Shown: positions 1 through 12,839, counted from the first letter of the stretch. The stretch: DNA of 64,000 nt from Plectrocnemia conspersa (GCA_009617715.1 VTFK01000009.1:620001-684000), one strand, 5' to 3'. The notes: a model not told the origin generated them from the letters alone. Numbers and translations: made by a program.

Positions 1-1020
1 CATCGTTTTAAATGCTCTTATATAACACAATAATGCGATTTGCAGTTATTCTGATTTATTACATCAAACCAAAATGCAGAGTGACACTTTGTTCTAAAAT
101 TGCGAGAGAAATTAAACGAAGAGGAGAATTCTGTGTAATGTAATTAATCTACTAAATGTCACGAGACGGATATAAGATTATTATTCGTCTGATGCATTAA
201 TTTTTGCATATCACTGTAATAAATATTTATTTGAATGCTAAATCATGATCAACAGAAAGCTTTCTATATTTATTCGTAGTATGTAATTCAATATAAAAGT
301 ACTAATCTAACCTTTTTATGCTGAAAAGCCGCAATAAGCTAGCTGTAAACTAATTAGGCCGCATTCAAGAAACATAAGACGTAGCAAAAATATATAATGA
401 AATTTTCTTTTAAATTTAAAGGTAACTAAGCTTGTAATAACTAGATGTATATTTCATTTGGCATTTAAAATATGGTAATTTTTAAATTAAGATAAATATA
501 ATAAAAGACGTACACAAACATATTATTAAAATTTACATAATTTTTTCGGCAACATAAAATTAGTATTAATATAAATTTAAAATTTAAACTAAGTTAAAAA
601 AAACGTAAAAACAGTAAGTAAAGAGTGTCAAAGTGTTTTTTTATATATATATATATTTTGAGTCGGTTCAAGTATAGTTTTCATTAATGTATTTTATATA
701 CATTAAGTTATTATAGCCTTGTTAGCAACAAATAAATCCAATCGTCTGTGAAGATTAGATTAACATATGGATTTTTGACGTCGTAGATGAATCAGGATTA
801 ACGTGAAGAGGGAAGCGGCTAATTTATTGTCTTTTTTTGTATGTGTATATTGTTTGCGTAGCTTTATTTGTTAAGAGTTAAGATTAATTATCTTGTGTTT
901 AAAGTAGAGAATATCACTTATAAGTTTTGGAAGTTTTTTGGAAAAATGTTTTTTGCTCATTTACCTTTTTTTGTGTGTAACTTGATTTATTGAAATTAGT
1001 TTATTTTTTATTCACTCATT
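1..1020. other. AT-rich non-coding sequence
   Basis: I see no gene here. The stretch is AT-rich with homopolymer runs and a short TA microsatellite near 643-657. No reading frame of useful length or transposon motif is visible. Confidence 0.7.
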
Positions 1021-1260
1021 TGCATTGCGTGACCGTTTCAAATGTAAATATGTTGGCAATTTGGCAACCTAGCACTTGTCATTTCGCATTCCAGTGTGCT
1101 GAATTTCTCAAGGTCTCGAATGATTATTATAAATAGCATTGAGATAATTTACTGTGTTAAGAACAGTATGCACAATGGCATAACAACTTTCCGGCATGAT
1201 GGAAAGACTAATGGAATTTGGTTTATGGCGCTTTACAACAACGTCATGATAAAAAATTGA
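1021..1260. other. GC-richer island, unknown function
   Basis: Base composition is clearly less AT-biased than on either side. There is no long open frame, no inverted terminal repeat and no recognisable transposon peptide. It could be a regulatory element or an old repeat. AT-rich sequence without features follows to about 2029. Confidence 0.3.
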
Positions 1261-2029
1261 TATTAAAAATTCGCAAAGAGGTTTTTACTAACGTTTTTTA
1301 GCATTTTTTATAAATTTAAGCTAAGGAAATAACTTGGATTAATTAACATATATTTTATAATGTGACTATAAAATTTAAAGTATGTTATGTCCTACATTAC
1401 AAAAATTTATATTGAGCTTAAACAGTATTACTACTATTGCATATTGTTAGTTTATATTTTATTATTTTATTAGATTTTATTAAAGAAGTTAAAAATATTT
1501 AAGTAGTATTGTGTAAATTTCAATATTCATCTAATCATTAAATTAACTTATTTTTTTATTACAAATTAACCTATCATTTTTTTAATTAAAAACTAAAAAA
1601 AATTTAGTTTATAAACACTATATAGAATACATTTAAAATAAAAATATTAAAATTATTTTTACTGTATATATAATTGGTTTACTGTATTTTATGTATTTTC
1701 TTTATTTTGCAAAGTAATTGACTTAAGTGTGTAGTAGTAAATTTAATTAAGCAACTATAAATTACATTGTAAATATTTTATTAAGATATTTATATTGTTT
1801 TATTTTAATAAGCATTAAAATATTAATATTGAAATGCCGCTCGTCATAATTATTTTGTGTGTAATACAATACACAACTTAGTGTTTGTAATACAATACAT
1901 TAAAATATAATACCCATTCAATGATTAAATATCGCTGGCAAGTAAAGCAAAATATCACATAATTAATCATGCATTGAAATGCAAATTTATGTTAAAATTT
2001 ATTTCACTGAAAATTTCGTCGCCAATTTT

Positions 2030-2440
2030 CACTGTGATCGCACCTAATGAAATTTATTTAAAACGATTCACTCAATCAAAGCGATCGTCATTTTTTCCCC
2101 TTATGCTCAGTTACCTTTATTACCGACTCATTTAATAGACATTTGTCAAAGAGTTCGACCGCAAAAGCCTCCGGACCGGCTCACTTGTTGCTCGGCGGCT
2201 TTGTTCCCAGAAGCCTCCCCTTTGAGATTCCATCCCACCGGCATCCCTCCATCCCCCTGTCGTATTGTTGTCTGCGAAAAGATGTGCGCGCACCTGCTCT
2301 GAATAATTCGTGGATGCATATTAAACTGTGGACCGGAATAATGGACAATCAGGCTTCGAACCTATATCAAAAGCGGGATGCCTTTGTCGTGACAAGATTT
2401 ACTCGTGTATTATATACGGATTGGATTTAATACTGAAAGC
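2030..2440. other. GC-richer island with a 95-codon open frame
   Basis: A compositional island in which the plus strand is open from 2143 to 2430. The frame begins at TTG rather than ATG and its product (proline, serine and arginine rich) matches no family I recognise. The opening is probably a consequence of fewer AT-rich stop codons in GC-richer DNA. I treat it as non-coding, possibly regulatory. Featureless AT-rich DNA follows to about 2859. Confidence 0.3.
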
Positions 2441-2859
2441 TCTTTTTTGTGATGAAAAATAATGTTGAGGTTTTTTACTTTGAGTAATTTTTGTTTAGAA
2501 TACTAAAGACAAAAACATGATAAGTATAACTTACATAAATCGAGTAATAATTGAAACCCTTAAAAATAATACTTGACCTCAGCGAAAAAAAATAATTGGA
2601 CTAAATATATAAATCATCATTTAAGGATCATATATAAGTGATAGCAAGTCTAAGGTAGATAATATGCGATAAAAATATCAAAGAACAATAAGTCAAACCG
2701 AGATAGTTGAATAACAGCGGTTTTAAAAAAACTAATTAAAATCTCTTTGACAAAAATATTATATATTTATTTTTAATAATATTATTTATATTGTGATTGA
2801 AACAACGTTGCAAAGTTACTCAGATTAAACTTTAATCTCAACGTCTAGCATAGAAGTGA

Positions 2860-3200
2860 TTATTCAAGGGACGAAAGCTCGCGAGCTTTTAAGCGTTCCT
2901 CGGTGAGCTTTTGCATTTCACTGGACCTCTGCTTGACCCAAATCAGTGTCAAACTAATTAGTTTCGAATCCAACGGAGCGAAAAACTGCTACGCTCTTTT
3001 ATTTGCAGTTAATTGCACTTCCGTGCTTTTCGTCCCGAATGTGTGCGAACCGATCGAATTTGCCAATGTTTACTAACCGTTCACTCGTGAACTTGCCTAA
3101 AGTTCAAAGTTTACACGAACCAGATGAGCCGATGTAAAATTTCATGTTACGATGCATTCCAGAGAACTATATTCATAACTACGAGCATCAAATGGCTAAA
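2860..3200. other. GC-richer island, possible regulatory element
   Basis: Contains the short palindrome-like CGAAAGCTCGCGAGCTTTTAA near 2873-2894 and several copies of GAGCTTTT. No coding frame or transposon motif is visible. Similar GAGCTTT-containing words recur in islands at about 33.3 and 58.9 kb. From 3201 to 4039 the DNA is AT-rich, with only a weak GC-richer patch at 3530-3660. Confidence 0.3.
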
Positions 3201-4039
3201 ATAAATATAATAAAAATATTTTTGGTGAACCTATTTTATATATTTTAATATTTTTTGGGTTTAATTACTGTTTAGTGTACATTTTACTAGAGTATTTTTA
3301 ATATATGTATATATAAGGGTTAGGTTATTACATTAATAGTCAAGACTTTTTATGCTATATATTTTATAATTTTTTTAATTTAATGCATTAAATTATAAGA
3401 TTTTGACAACAATCAAAAATTTTTTTAAATTTTTATTAAATATTTTTACAATTACGTTTTTTATTCAAGCTACGAGCTGAAATATGCTTTAGATTTTAAT
3501 TAGGTAAAAAAACACAAAACTAGTCGATCGGTAACTAGTTAAACCCTTGTCAACCGACCCCGAAAGTCAGCTGATACAAAAGGCGTGGAAAAATTACGGC
3601 TCACTATTAAATAAAATATTTGATTACTTTCCTGACCATGAAAACAACGATCATACCAAATTTTTAATTTAAAAAATATGCTGGAAAAATAATACTTTTT
3701 TTGGATTAATTTATATGCAAACAAATAATGTATATAATGAAACTTAAAAGTTTGAAACACACTTATTTTTAAAATGGTAAAATATAAGAAGCAAGTTTGT
3801 TTACATTTTTTTATGTTCCAATTAATATATTACTACGTTATTATATTTAGTTAAGTTTAAAAATAAAGACTATTTTAAAGATTTGTCTAGTTTAAATTGC
3901 TTTTTTCATTATATTTTAGAAATAATTTACACGTGTAAAAACTGTATTGAAAGCATTAGACATGTATTTCATTTAAGTAAAAAAATGTATAATTTCAGTT
4001 AAACGGCTGAGTTTTGTCGGGAAAATTTTATCACACCAT

Positions 4040-4230
4040 CAGCTAGCAGTTGTTAAAATAAAGTCGTTAGCTCAATTGTCTTTAGACTTTAGAGTAAAAA
4101 CATAATCCGGTTTGTGGCTTATAAAAATTGCCGACTATTGGTACGTCGATGCCAACGGTTGCGTCCTGGCAGCGACTTAGACGCAACTTCTAAACCGGTC
4201 AAGGCTCCTATCTGATATCAAAGCAAGGAC
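4040..4230. other. GC-richer island
   Basis: A short compositional island with no coding signal. From 4231 to 5389 the sequence is AT-rich; the short open frames there have no recognisable content. Confidence 0.25.
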
Positions 4231-5389
4231 AGTTTCAAATCGTCACAAGAGGAACTATCACAAAGTCTATTTCTATGATCTCTTCGATTTTGACAGTAGC
4301 TATATTATCTACATGAACGAAGCCATCGCAAAAAATACATCTAGCAACTAATTTACTACGTCTGTTAATCAATGTTTTTTTATTCTTGGTTATGCAAATA
4401 AAATTCTTGCTACACAAATATACGTTAACGTACAATTTTATTTAAAAGAATAGAAACTGAACTCCGCTTATTTTATTTTTGTAGCAACAATCCTTAATAT
4501 TATATTTTTTAAATTATTTACTTTTGCAATGAAATTAAAATTAATATTTTTTTATCTTAACTAATTAAGTTGCTGTTATATGAAACAACTTAAAAATGTG
4601 CTGAATTAAGTTGCCATGAATATTATGCGAAACTCAAATTTTATGAATTATACATGCGAGCTTATAATTCAGTTAATTTTAACCGTATCAGATTTTCCCT
4701 TCTCGAAATAAAAGCGTAACCGAAAAAATCCTATTACCATAACGTAACGAGGTCTTTTTTATGATCCAAATATTTTTCAAATAGAAATTTGATATTATTA
4801 ACATTACACAAAACGGTCGATAAAGGATTAAAAGCGGAACCAGCCTTTTTTTTAAAGGCTTCACATTTTTTTCACTGGACCCGTAACGTTCACTAAACAC
4901 ATTTTGGACCTTCATTGTCGGATGCGAAGGAGCGTTTTAATATTAAAGAGCCCCATGGAAAAAATAGTGACGGCACGAAAAAGCGGAATCGTCAAGCTTT
5001 TTGTGTAAGGAAAAATACATTAAAAATACCTCTTATTCAAAAACTAAATAATATAATATAAAAAAGCCTAGACGGTTATGTGCTATATAATCCTACTAAT
5101 TTATCTATTAAGTATGCATATCGTCGGTTTAGAATAATCTTGGCACAACACAATATAATAGCACATTTAATTTTTGATACATAAATGCAGATGAATGAAT
5201 TTTAAGTTACTTACTAGTATTTTTTTATTTTAAATAAATCGAAAAAATAATACTTTTATTTGCGACGTTTTTTAATTAAAATAGACAATATTTCTATACC
5301 ATAGAATTGATTTATAAATAAATTAAATGAAAAAATAATAAGTTTCAAACAGATAAAGCTATAAATCCAAAAAAAAAAGTGTTACCCCG

Positions 5390-5700
5390 CTTTCTTCCAT
5401 ACGGTCGTTAAGGGATGCTCGCGTGTTTTCGAGTCAAATCCCGTTTGTTTTTACTTTTATTTTACCACTTTTTCCCCACCCGATTGTTGAGAAGCGAACA
5501 ACCGACACGAGACTAGAGAGCTTTTGCAGCGGCCTAGTTTGAATAATCTGCCTTGATATATGTTGTGTGTCGTTTGAAGCTCTCGCTCGTTTTTCACGCC
5601 TCAAACTGTGAATTGTGTAATAATTCAGTTGTGTGTGTACTACATAAATAAGACAGGATTTGTATAATAAAGATGTAACACACAACTTCCCCTACTTTGT
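5390..5700. other. GC-richer island
   Basis: An island in which the minus strand happens to be open for 83 codons (5685-5434). The peptide has no domain-like feature I can identify and the frame looks fortuitous. From 5701 to 7019 the DNA is AT-rich. A 40-codon open patch at 6655-6790 (plus) is not recognisable. Confidence 0.25.
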
Positions 5701-7019
5701 CGTTTGATAATATTTACAAAGTACATGATAGCTTTTAAGCTTTAAAGCTCAACTATAAATTGACTCGATTCGTAAATTGTTTAAGATACTTTTATTACCT
5801 TTACGTTAACAAGTAATGAAAGCAAAGCAATAATCACATATGTAAAATAATATTCACTTCTCATAAAAATATCTAAAATTGACAAATGGTCGCTTTTTCT
5901 GTAGCTAGAATTTAAACTAATTTTACATTATGTTACTTAATTTATCTATTACTTTATAAATAAAATTTATAATAAATAATCAATAAGATAAACTAATTTT
6001 GACATTGTTTTATTTTTTAATCTTATGCTACAATAATATATATTTTTTTCATTTAAAATAAAAAATATTAATAGAAGGATCAAAGACATAACTATACGAA
6101 TTTCGTAAAAAAAAATTTTAGTCACCAAGTTCAGATACATTTCAGATACATTTAAAGATAATCTATAAAATTTGTATTATATAATAGCAGCACGTTTATA
6201 TACTATGAATAGTAATATTACAATTAATTTATATTAATCAGCGCATTAAGAAGCAAATCGGAGCAAAGCATTAAATGAGAATTGTACGTGCTTTGCGTAT
6301 TTGTACGTCTTAATGGTTGGAGAAAAAAAAAATATATGAAAAATGTGATTGGAATATCAAGTGATTAAAATTATATTTTATAATGTAAAATAAAATATTT
6401 TTATACTAAACTATTAAATTTTATTTGTATTAAATTGTAAAAAAACGTATTAAAATCATTTATAGAAATATTAAAAGAACTTCATATAAAAGAGGAAAAC
6501 ATATTAATACATATTAAAAAATGATTTAATATTTTATTTGACATTGTCCTCAATATATTAGAAAAATTGTAAAATGCGTATTATGAATCATACATTTTGT
6601 ACAATCGTACAAAAAAAATTATAAACGTTTAATGTTCATATTAGCAGAGTTTTGGTCCATTTTATAGAGATTGAATCAGCTAACTCATGAGGTGGGTCGA
6701 CGAAAATATGTTCTTGTCGACCGAATTGTTGATCTGCGTATAGAACTAGATCCAAAAATCAATGTAGTTCGCTGTTCAAGAATTATATAAAAAGTAGACC
6801 TCCAATTTTTAAACTTAAAATCTTATATTATATATAATTGCAAAATTTCATCCCTTTTCACATAGTTTTGATTTCCAAATTAGTATAAGATTTAAATTTA
6901 GAATTTCAGTGTTCAAACTATTTCACCCATTTGGATTGCAATTCTTAATGCATGTGTTATTTTTTCAAGGCACTTACGGCAAATACTTTTAATCTGTTTG
7001 GTTTATATCAAGTATTTTG

Positions 7020-7440
7020 ATTAAATTTACAAAAAGTTTTTCTCACGGCGGTGTCCCGTTTTATTAAGAAAAAGTGCATTTTTTGTCTTCGATGTCGATG
7101 CCGAAACTGGCTATGTCACCGCGATTTATAATGTGATAGCATAAATTGGGATTCTTACGCCTAAAAGCTTTTTAATCGTTTTTAGATCTACTAATTTAAT
7201 CCGTCTATTAAATGAAAGAGTGGGGAAATTGATATAACATTTAATTATTTGCGGATGATGGAGGAAGGGTACAAACTAGCAGCACTTTAGTAGCACTGAC
7301 GTGACGGCGGTATTAGGCAACACCTTTACGGGAAAACGACGACCGGCGGCGCCTCATCCGTCGATTATTTGTACTATTCAATAGCACGTGACTCATTGTA
7401 AACACTCTTAATGAATGACTACTTCAGCGGCCTAATCAGT
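7020..7440. other. GC-richer island with E-box/AP-1-like overlap
   Basis: The island contains CACGTG at 7385-7390 overlapping TGACTCA at 7389-7395. These are the consensus sites of bHLH (E-box) and bZIP (AP-1/CNC-type) factors. No coding frame is evident. A cis-regulatory role is inference from composition and site content only. AT-rich DNA follows to about 8129. Confidence 0.3.
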
Positions 7441-8129
7441 GCATAATTTTTACATTTCGAATTTATTAATTCAAATTTATACAAAGTTTGCCAAAGTAAA
7501 TTTATAACGAAAACATTAAAACGTTAAAACACAACTGTTCATATTTATAACGAAAATCAAAACTGAACGAAGAATTTGCATAAAAAGGGAATTTAATTAG
7601 AATCAAATAACTTTAAGAAAGCGAAGTGTATAAAACTTTTCATTGCTTTCTTAACCATAAATATTTTTAAACCAATTTATTTTTTATGCTATATTGCAAA
7701 TAATTCTATACAAAACAAGTTGATTATTATAAAATGCAATTTCAAACCCATACTAAGATTAGTTGATTGTTGTCTAAGTATTCTGATTTTAAATAAATTA
7801 TATTTTTGCTATGCAGTTGCAAAAAAACAACATAATCGACAAAATTGTAACTGGTAAAAAAGCTTAAAAAATATCGATAAATATTAAAGCTATCGTTAGG
7901 CAAAATTATGAATTAAAAAAAAACATCATTTTCAAAAAACGTATTGTTGATTGATGGTTTATTTTAAAGATGTTTCTTATTAAGATTCAAGTAATTATTG
8001 TTTTAATGAAAAAAGTAAGCATTATGCAGAGAAATATGATCCCTTACAGTGACCTTATAGACACTCACCCTTGTATTACAATTTTAATAGCAAATATAAA
8101 AATTGTAGTGATTCATACATACTACTAGT

Positions 8130-8350
8130 CAAAAGCACACGCGCGTCTGAAGTGCTGTGAGTGGTGCTCGCGGATCTAGCAGCTGTCAAGAAGTACGGTT
8201 GTACATGACAGTGTATATAACGTGGCACAAAGCCGAACTGGATGTATTAAAATCCACTACGCATCGACACTCGGAATACTACTTTGCTCTAAAAACTACT
8301 TCGACCACGAATTTACGCCACATCATTTCCAAGATACGCGCTTAAGAATG
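8130..8350. other. GC-richer island sharing a 17-bp word with 21.87 kb
   Basis: Contains GCGCGTCTGAAGTGCTG near 8143, nearly repeated at about 21869 (GCGCGTCTGAAGTGTTG). The plus strand is open at 8157-8345 from a GTG, with no recognisable product. The shared word suggests a dispersed old repeat or a shared site. A second small island lies at 8690-8810. Confidence 0.25.
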
Positions 8351-8587
8351 AGTACTGATGGCTTTAAGAATATCTACTAATGAAGCGAATATGTACGACC
8401 TGTATGCTTTAGAATAAATTACAACAATAATATTTTATTATTCTAAAAAGTTAGAATATTTATTTTAAAATATAATCTAAAAATACATTTTTGCTCTAAA
8501 ACTTGCCGGTAAAAATACATCACAAAAAATGATTCAATCAATTCAAAAGCGTTTCTGCCTATTTACCTTCAAATTTTCTAAGGCTCA

Positions 8588-8645
8588 AACGTTTCACATA
8601 CATACATAAATACATACGTAGTACGTACCTATGTATGTATATAGA
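8588..8645. repeat. (ACAT)n/(ATGT)n short simple repeat
   Basis: Imperfect CATACATACATA units turn into TATGTATGTATA across a CGTAGTACG centre. This gives a short inverted arrangement of tetranucleotide repeats. Confidence 0.6.
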
Positions 8646-9099
8646 AAGATCTCATTACCAATCCAAAAAAAATCTCTTCGCACCTAAAATGGCACACGCA
8701 CAAAAAGCGCTACGAAATAAAATAATCATACATTCTACGGAGGCACAGCGTGAAGCACAATTTTAGCCATTCGCCTCTGGCGTATTCAGGGGAGCTAAAT
8801 CGCCGGTCCTCAAAAAAAAAAATGTATACAAAGATACAAATTCACAATAATATTAATATATAAGGAATTTTCTTAAATATACATATATTAAGAACAGAAA
8901 TTATTTATTTTGAGATTAACATTTAAAACAATCCTTTATTTATTTTCAATACATAAGCATATTTTTAATACTCAAATACCGGTATCTCCCTTACATAAAG
9001 CTATCAAATTATTTGTTATAACTTATAGTGTTAAACATGCTCTTGAATTTGAAGCAAGCTTTCAGCAAAATTAATTTTATATAAAAACAAACAATTCGT

Positions 9100-9345
9100 T
9101 TTCGCGTCAAGCACGACTACCACAGTATATTATTAAATTAATTAATTAATTAATTACGCCAGCGCCGCATTTCAATTTTGTCATGATGGAAATGTTCAAC
9201 AGCAATAAATTTATTTATTTACGTAGCGTGTCGTAAACGCATTATGAAAGTTATTGTATCTTGCAAAAGTCGTTATGTCGAACGCCGTCACGTCACGTGA
9301 ACGATTCAATAGTGTGACGTCATATCCGCATTACGTGTGAAGCTT
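9100..9345. other. GC-richer island with a CRE-like site
   Basis: Contains TGACGTCA, the full palindromic CREB/ATF consensus, at about 9316-9323, close to CGTCACGTCACGTGA. A (TTAA)n-like microsatellite lies at 9133-9158. No coding frame is present. A regulatory role is inferred only from the motifs. Confidence 0.35.
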
Positions 9346-9690
9346 AGTGCTTTGCATTTTTTCATATGAAACATCTTAAGAAAAAAAAAAGTTGCCATCA
9401 ATAACCATACTACTGAGATTCTAAAAAAGTATCAAATGGTATACTCAATTGAACCCGGGCACTAGAAAAACAATGATTCCGGACCTCATCACAAAAATGC
9501 CATTTTATACATTTTTTAGCATTGTAATAAAATTTATTGAATAATGCTAAAAATTAATATAAAAATAAGTCACCTGTACGACATATTTACTGAAATCATA
9601 TTTTATGCGAAATATTTTAATTTGCCATTAAAAATATCTACTCATAAAATTTACTTGATAATAAGTCAGTGTTGCCATATAGTGAATTTC

Positions 9691-9750
9691 AAATCCAGGT
9701 CAAAAGCAATAAAATCATGCAATCGCAGTGAAAATGCCTGATTACCAAGC
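9691..9750 (+). repeat. Partial third arm of the 9.8-kb foldback repeat
   Basis: This stretch is a diverged copy of the inner left arm of the neighbouring inverted repeat. It shares CAAAAGCAATAAAATC, then CGCAGTG and the arm's turn region (ATTACCAAGC versus GTTACCGAGC). It is in the same orientation as the left arm at 9868-9933. It may be a solo copy of the family or a leftover of rearrangement. Confidence 0.65.
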
Positions 9751-9793
9751 GTTTATATTAAGACTTTTTATAACAATATTACAAGTGAGAATC

Positions 9794-10056
9794 GAATAAA
9801 GCACATCTAAACCAAATTTTGCCCAATAGAAGAGCGCAAAAAACAATTATCCCTTCTCAGAAGTCAAAAATCCACGTCAAAAGCAATAAAATCGTGCCGT
9901 CGCCGTCGCAGTGGGAACGCTCGTTACCGAGCATTCCCACTTCGACGGCGCCGACACGATTTTATTGCTTTTGACGTGAATTTTTGCCTTCTGAGAAGTG
10001 ATAATTGGTTTTGCGCTCTCCTATTGACCAAAATTCGGTTTGAATATACTTTGATC
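9794..10056. mobile_element. Long foldback inverted repeat, MITE-like
   Basis: Two arms of about 128 bp (9794-9923 and 9928-10056) are reverse complements with scattered mismatches and a 4-nt turn (TTAC, 9924-9927). Matching arm blocks include GAGCGCAAAA, CTTCTCAGAAG and CACGTCAAAAGCAATAAAAT. The inner 55 bp is GC-rich. No coding capacity and no clear target duplication are visible. It resembles a foldback or MITE-type non-autonomous DNA element; the superfamily cannot be assigned. The structure is certain, the mobility is inferred. Confidence 0.75.
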
Positions 10057-10849
10057 AGTCAATGGTAATATCAGTAAGAATAGCTATGATATTTTTAAAA
10101 CATAGTATAATATCGAAATGCAGACAAACTATGGAGCAATATGTGAGTTGCATTATCTGTACTTATTTTTCCGTTTGTTTTCTTTTGAGAGATGAGTTGG
10201 CTTAGTTTGTATTTTGGACTTGAACTAATTAAAGTCTTTAAAATAATTAGTTTTAGAACTTTCATGAGGTTAGGTTTGGGTTTAAACAGCAAATGAACGT
10301 TTCGCAACTGTCAAATTGAACTTCATATGCATTTTAAAGAAACATATTAGCACCTATCAGTTAAATTATATTTTTGCTAGTAGAAATATATATCTCCTAG
10401 TGAAAATGTAAATGGACTTTATTCATAAAATTATAACTTTACCAAAAAATACGCATTCACTGTAACATTTATATAATACATTAAATGCAAATAAATAATG
10501 ATAAGTATGTAAATATAAACATTACTACATAAATAAAAGTAAATAATATAGTTTTACTAGCACCTGCCATATAATTCATATTTTCACTGGTAAAAATATA
10601 TATATCTACTTGTGAAAATATATTTTGATGTCATTTTACTGAAATGACATATTTATAAAATATTTTCGGGATAGATTCGAGACTGTTTTATCTAGATTTT
10701 CTTTTAAGAATAAAAACATTAAACTGAATGTATTATTTATTTATTTTAATGCATTGAATCTAGTTGTTAAATTATCAATTATAGAATATATAAGAACATT
10801 AAATTTATTTTCAGCTGGTGCTGTTGTTGATTTTACGTTATTTCTTTGC

Positions 10850-10887
10850 TTAGGTGTTCGATCTGAGTTTTCAGATCGAATACCTAA
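10850..10887. repeat. Short perfect hairpin
   Basis: A 17-bp stem with a single G-T pair and a 4-nt loop: TTAGGTGTTCGATCTGA pairs with TCAGATCGAATACCTAA. It is too short for a typical insect pre-miRNA. It could be a recent small inversion-duplication or a transposon scar. Confidence 0.7.
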
Positions 10888-12512
10888 ATTAGTCGAATAT
10901 TTTTTCATGTCTAATATTTTTTTTTAAAAGTTCAAAAGCAATAAAGTCAACAATAATTTGCAAACAAATTTTAACATAAACGAAGCCGCGTCAAAATCTA
11001 CAATCTGTCCCTTTGAATAATAATGTTTATTGTGAAAGTACTACCTAGAAAGTAAGCGATTTTGAAGCGATGTTCCTCTCCTTATATTTATTGTATAATA
11101 TGTATAAAAAGGGCTAAAGGAACTAATACAGGAAATACATCAGTACATATATCTCGAAAAGCTGTAGTTTAATTCAGATTCATTATTTGAAATATAATTT
11201 TACTTTTTTTTATAAATATATTCTTTTTAGAATTTTTTCCAGAGTCAGCTAAATTATTAGGCAATGTTTATCTTTATTCTATGAAAGTATTTCTTTGCGG
11301 AGGACTATATGCCTAACACAAAAAATAACTTAATTATTTCTAACAAATTGTATTAAATCTATATAATACATTCACAATATATGCGGTAAAGCTTTTAATA
11401 TGCTGAGATTTGTTCTGAGCCATTCTCATAAATTAAAGATCTCGAGTAAAAGTGTACTGTATCCATATAATGTATTGTTACCCAATAACATAAGCGACTC
11501 TCTTATACCATAGTAAGTTTTTAAGAGATTCATGAGATAATAAATAAGGATTATTTTTTGCGACAATTCTTGCAAGATATGCAGAGATTCGAATCCCTGG
11601 AGCCGTTTAATGTGTAATTTAGTTATTGTGACGCAAACTTTAAATATTCTTGAAAATGTTTTAGGTGCCATCTTATATTAAAGACTTGCGTCACAATGTT
11701 TAATGATTAAAAAATGAAAATATAAAGTTTCAAGGATGAAAATATAAAGACATACAACGCTTCGATTAATCTATTTAAGGTAATGTAATATGCTTGCATT
11801 TTTTTCGTTACTAAACTATTTTTACAGACATAGAACATTTACTAATATTATTTAACAGAAAAACTTTATAGCGAAGCGGTATAAGGCAGGAATCGCAAAT
11901 GTTAAAGGAATTTAAATTTAATTTGTATGCAAATTTCGCTATTAATTTAATACCTGCCCTGAATTTTTTGGTGTGAGTTTGGCTAATCCTTGAGCTTTCG
12001 TTATCTTAATTCGGGAGAAATATATTAGTTCTGTTGCCATTTCTGACGAAAATGATTTATTACGGCAGTATTTTAAAATATAAACCCTTGAGAAAAAGGG
12101 AAATTTTAAGTACACGCGTATTTGACCTATGCCAATGATTTGTGGTGAAACTGAACTATTTGATTTTTGCTTAAATCAGATCTTATAATACTATTAGGCG
12201 TGTGCAACAACGAAACCTCCTATCCTCCGAAACTTGTCATTTAAAGGTGCTGTTTTAATTTGATTTGTAAAGATTTATCTCTTATTCGTTTTTGTAAAAT
12301 TAAGGTATACCCATAATTATTTGTTTATTATACCGACGAAAACTCTGATTTTTAGTAAATCCAAGAAACAAAAATTAATTAGTTTTATGACCCTTTTAAC
12401 CAGTCTTTTGTAACTAAAAATTATATAGCAACATGTAATATGTTAACGTTTACATATAATATAAATATTGAAAGTGGCGTTATATATTAACTACTGGATT
12501 TTTGCTTAATTA
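10888..12512. other. AT-rich DNA, no supported gene
   Basis: Mostly AT-rich. An ATG-initiated 81-codon frame on the minus strand (11671-11426) has no recognisable domain. A T-arm-like GATTCGAATCC at about 11588 is not part of a foldable tRNA. I see no feature that can be named. Confidence 0.5.
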
Positions 12513-12839
12513 TCAGTTATTACAATCAATAATAATAGTTAACAGTGCAACACTTAAAACACATGACACTCTTAGTACTCCTGCCACAGAATTAGGGGAA
12601 AAATAGTTTTTTTTAAATCTGAAATTTACGAATGCGTGTTTCATGAAAAGTCTACACATTAGCAGTTCGAGCCTGAATAATATGGTGTTGAGAAGTTTGA
12701 GTTTTAGTAATGTGATATACAGTATTACTTCATATTTTAAGTTACTAAAATCGTTGCCATTTAATTTGGGAAATTTTTTTTCTACACACAAGCTATCAAT
12801 GGATTAATAATTTAAATAATATTATTTTTTATTATCCAT
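12513..12839 (-). pseudogene. Copia-like gag N-terminal fragment, decayed
   Basis: Reading the minus strand from ATG at 12839, one frame gives a peptide starting MDNKK, two in-frame TAA stops, then FPKLNGNDFSNLKYEV (about residues 23-38). This resembles the start of Ty1/Copia gag proteins, where a conserved L-N/D-G-x-N-[FY]-x-x-W-K motif sits near the N terminus. The tryptophan is replaced by leucine. No nucleocapsid zinc knuckle, protease or LTR is visible downstream. The call rests on one short motif and could be coincidental. Confidence 0.35.

Noticed and set aside
2143..2430. 95-codon gene starting at TTG
   Set aside because: Non-ATG start in a eukaryotic sequence, no recognisable product, and island composition explains the lack of stops.
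11560..11620. tRNA-like GATTCGAATCCCTGG
   Set aside because: Only the palindromic T-loop word is present; no cloverleaf forms and no SINE head aligns.
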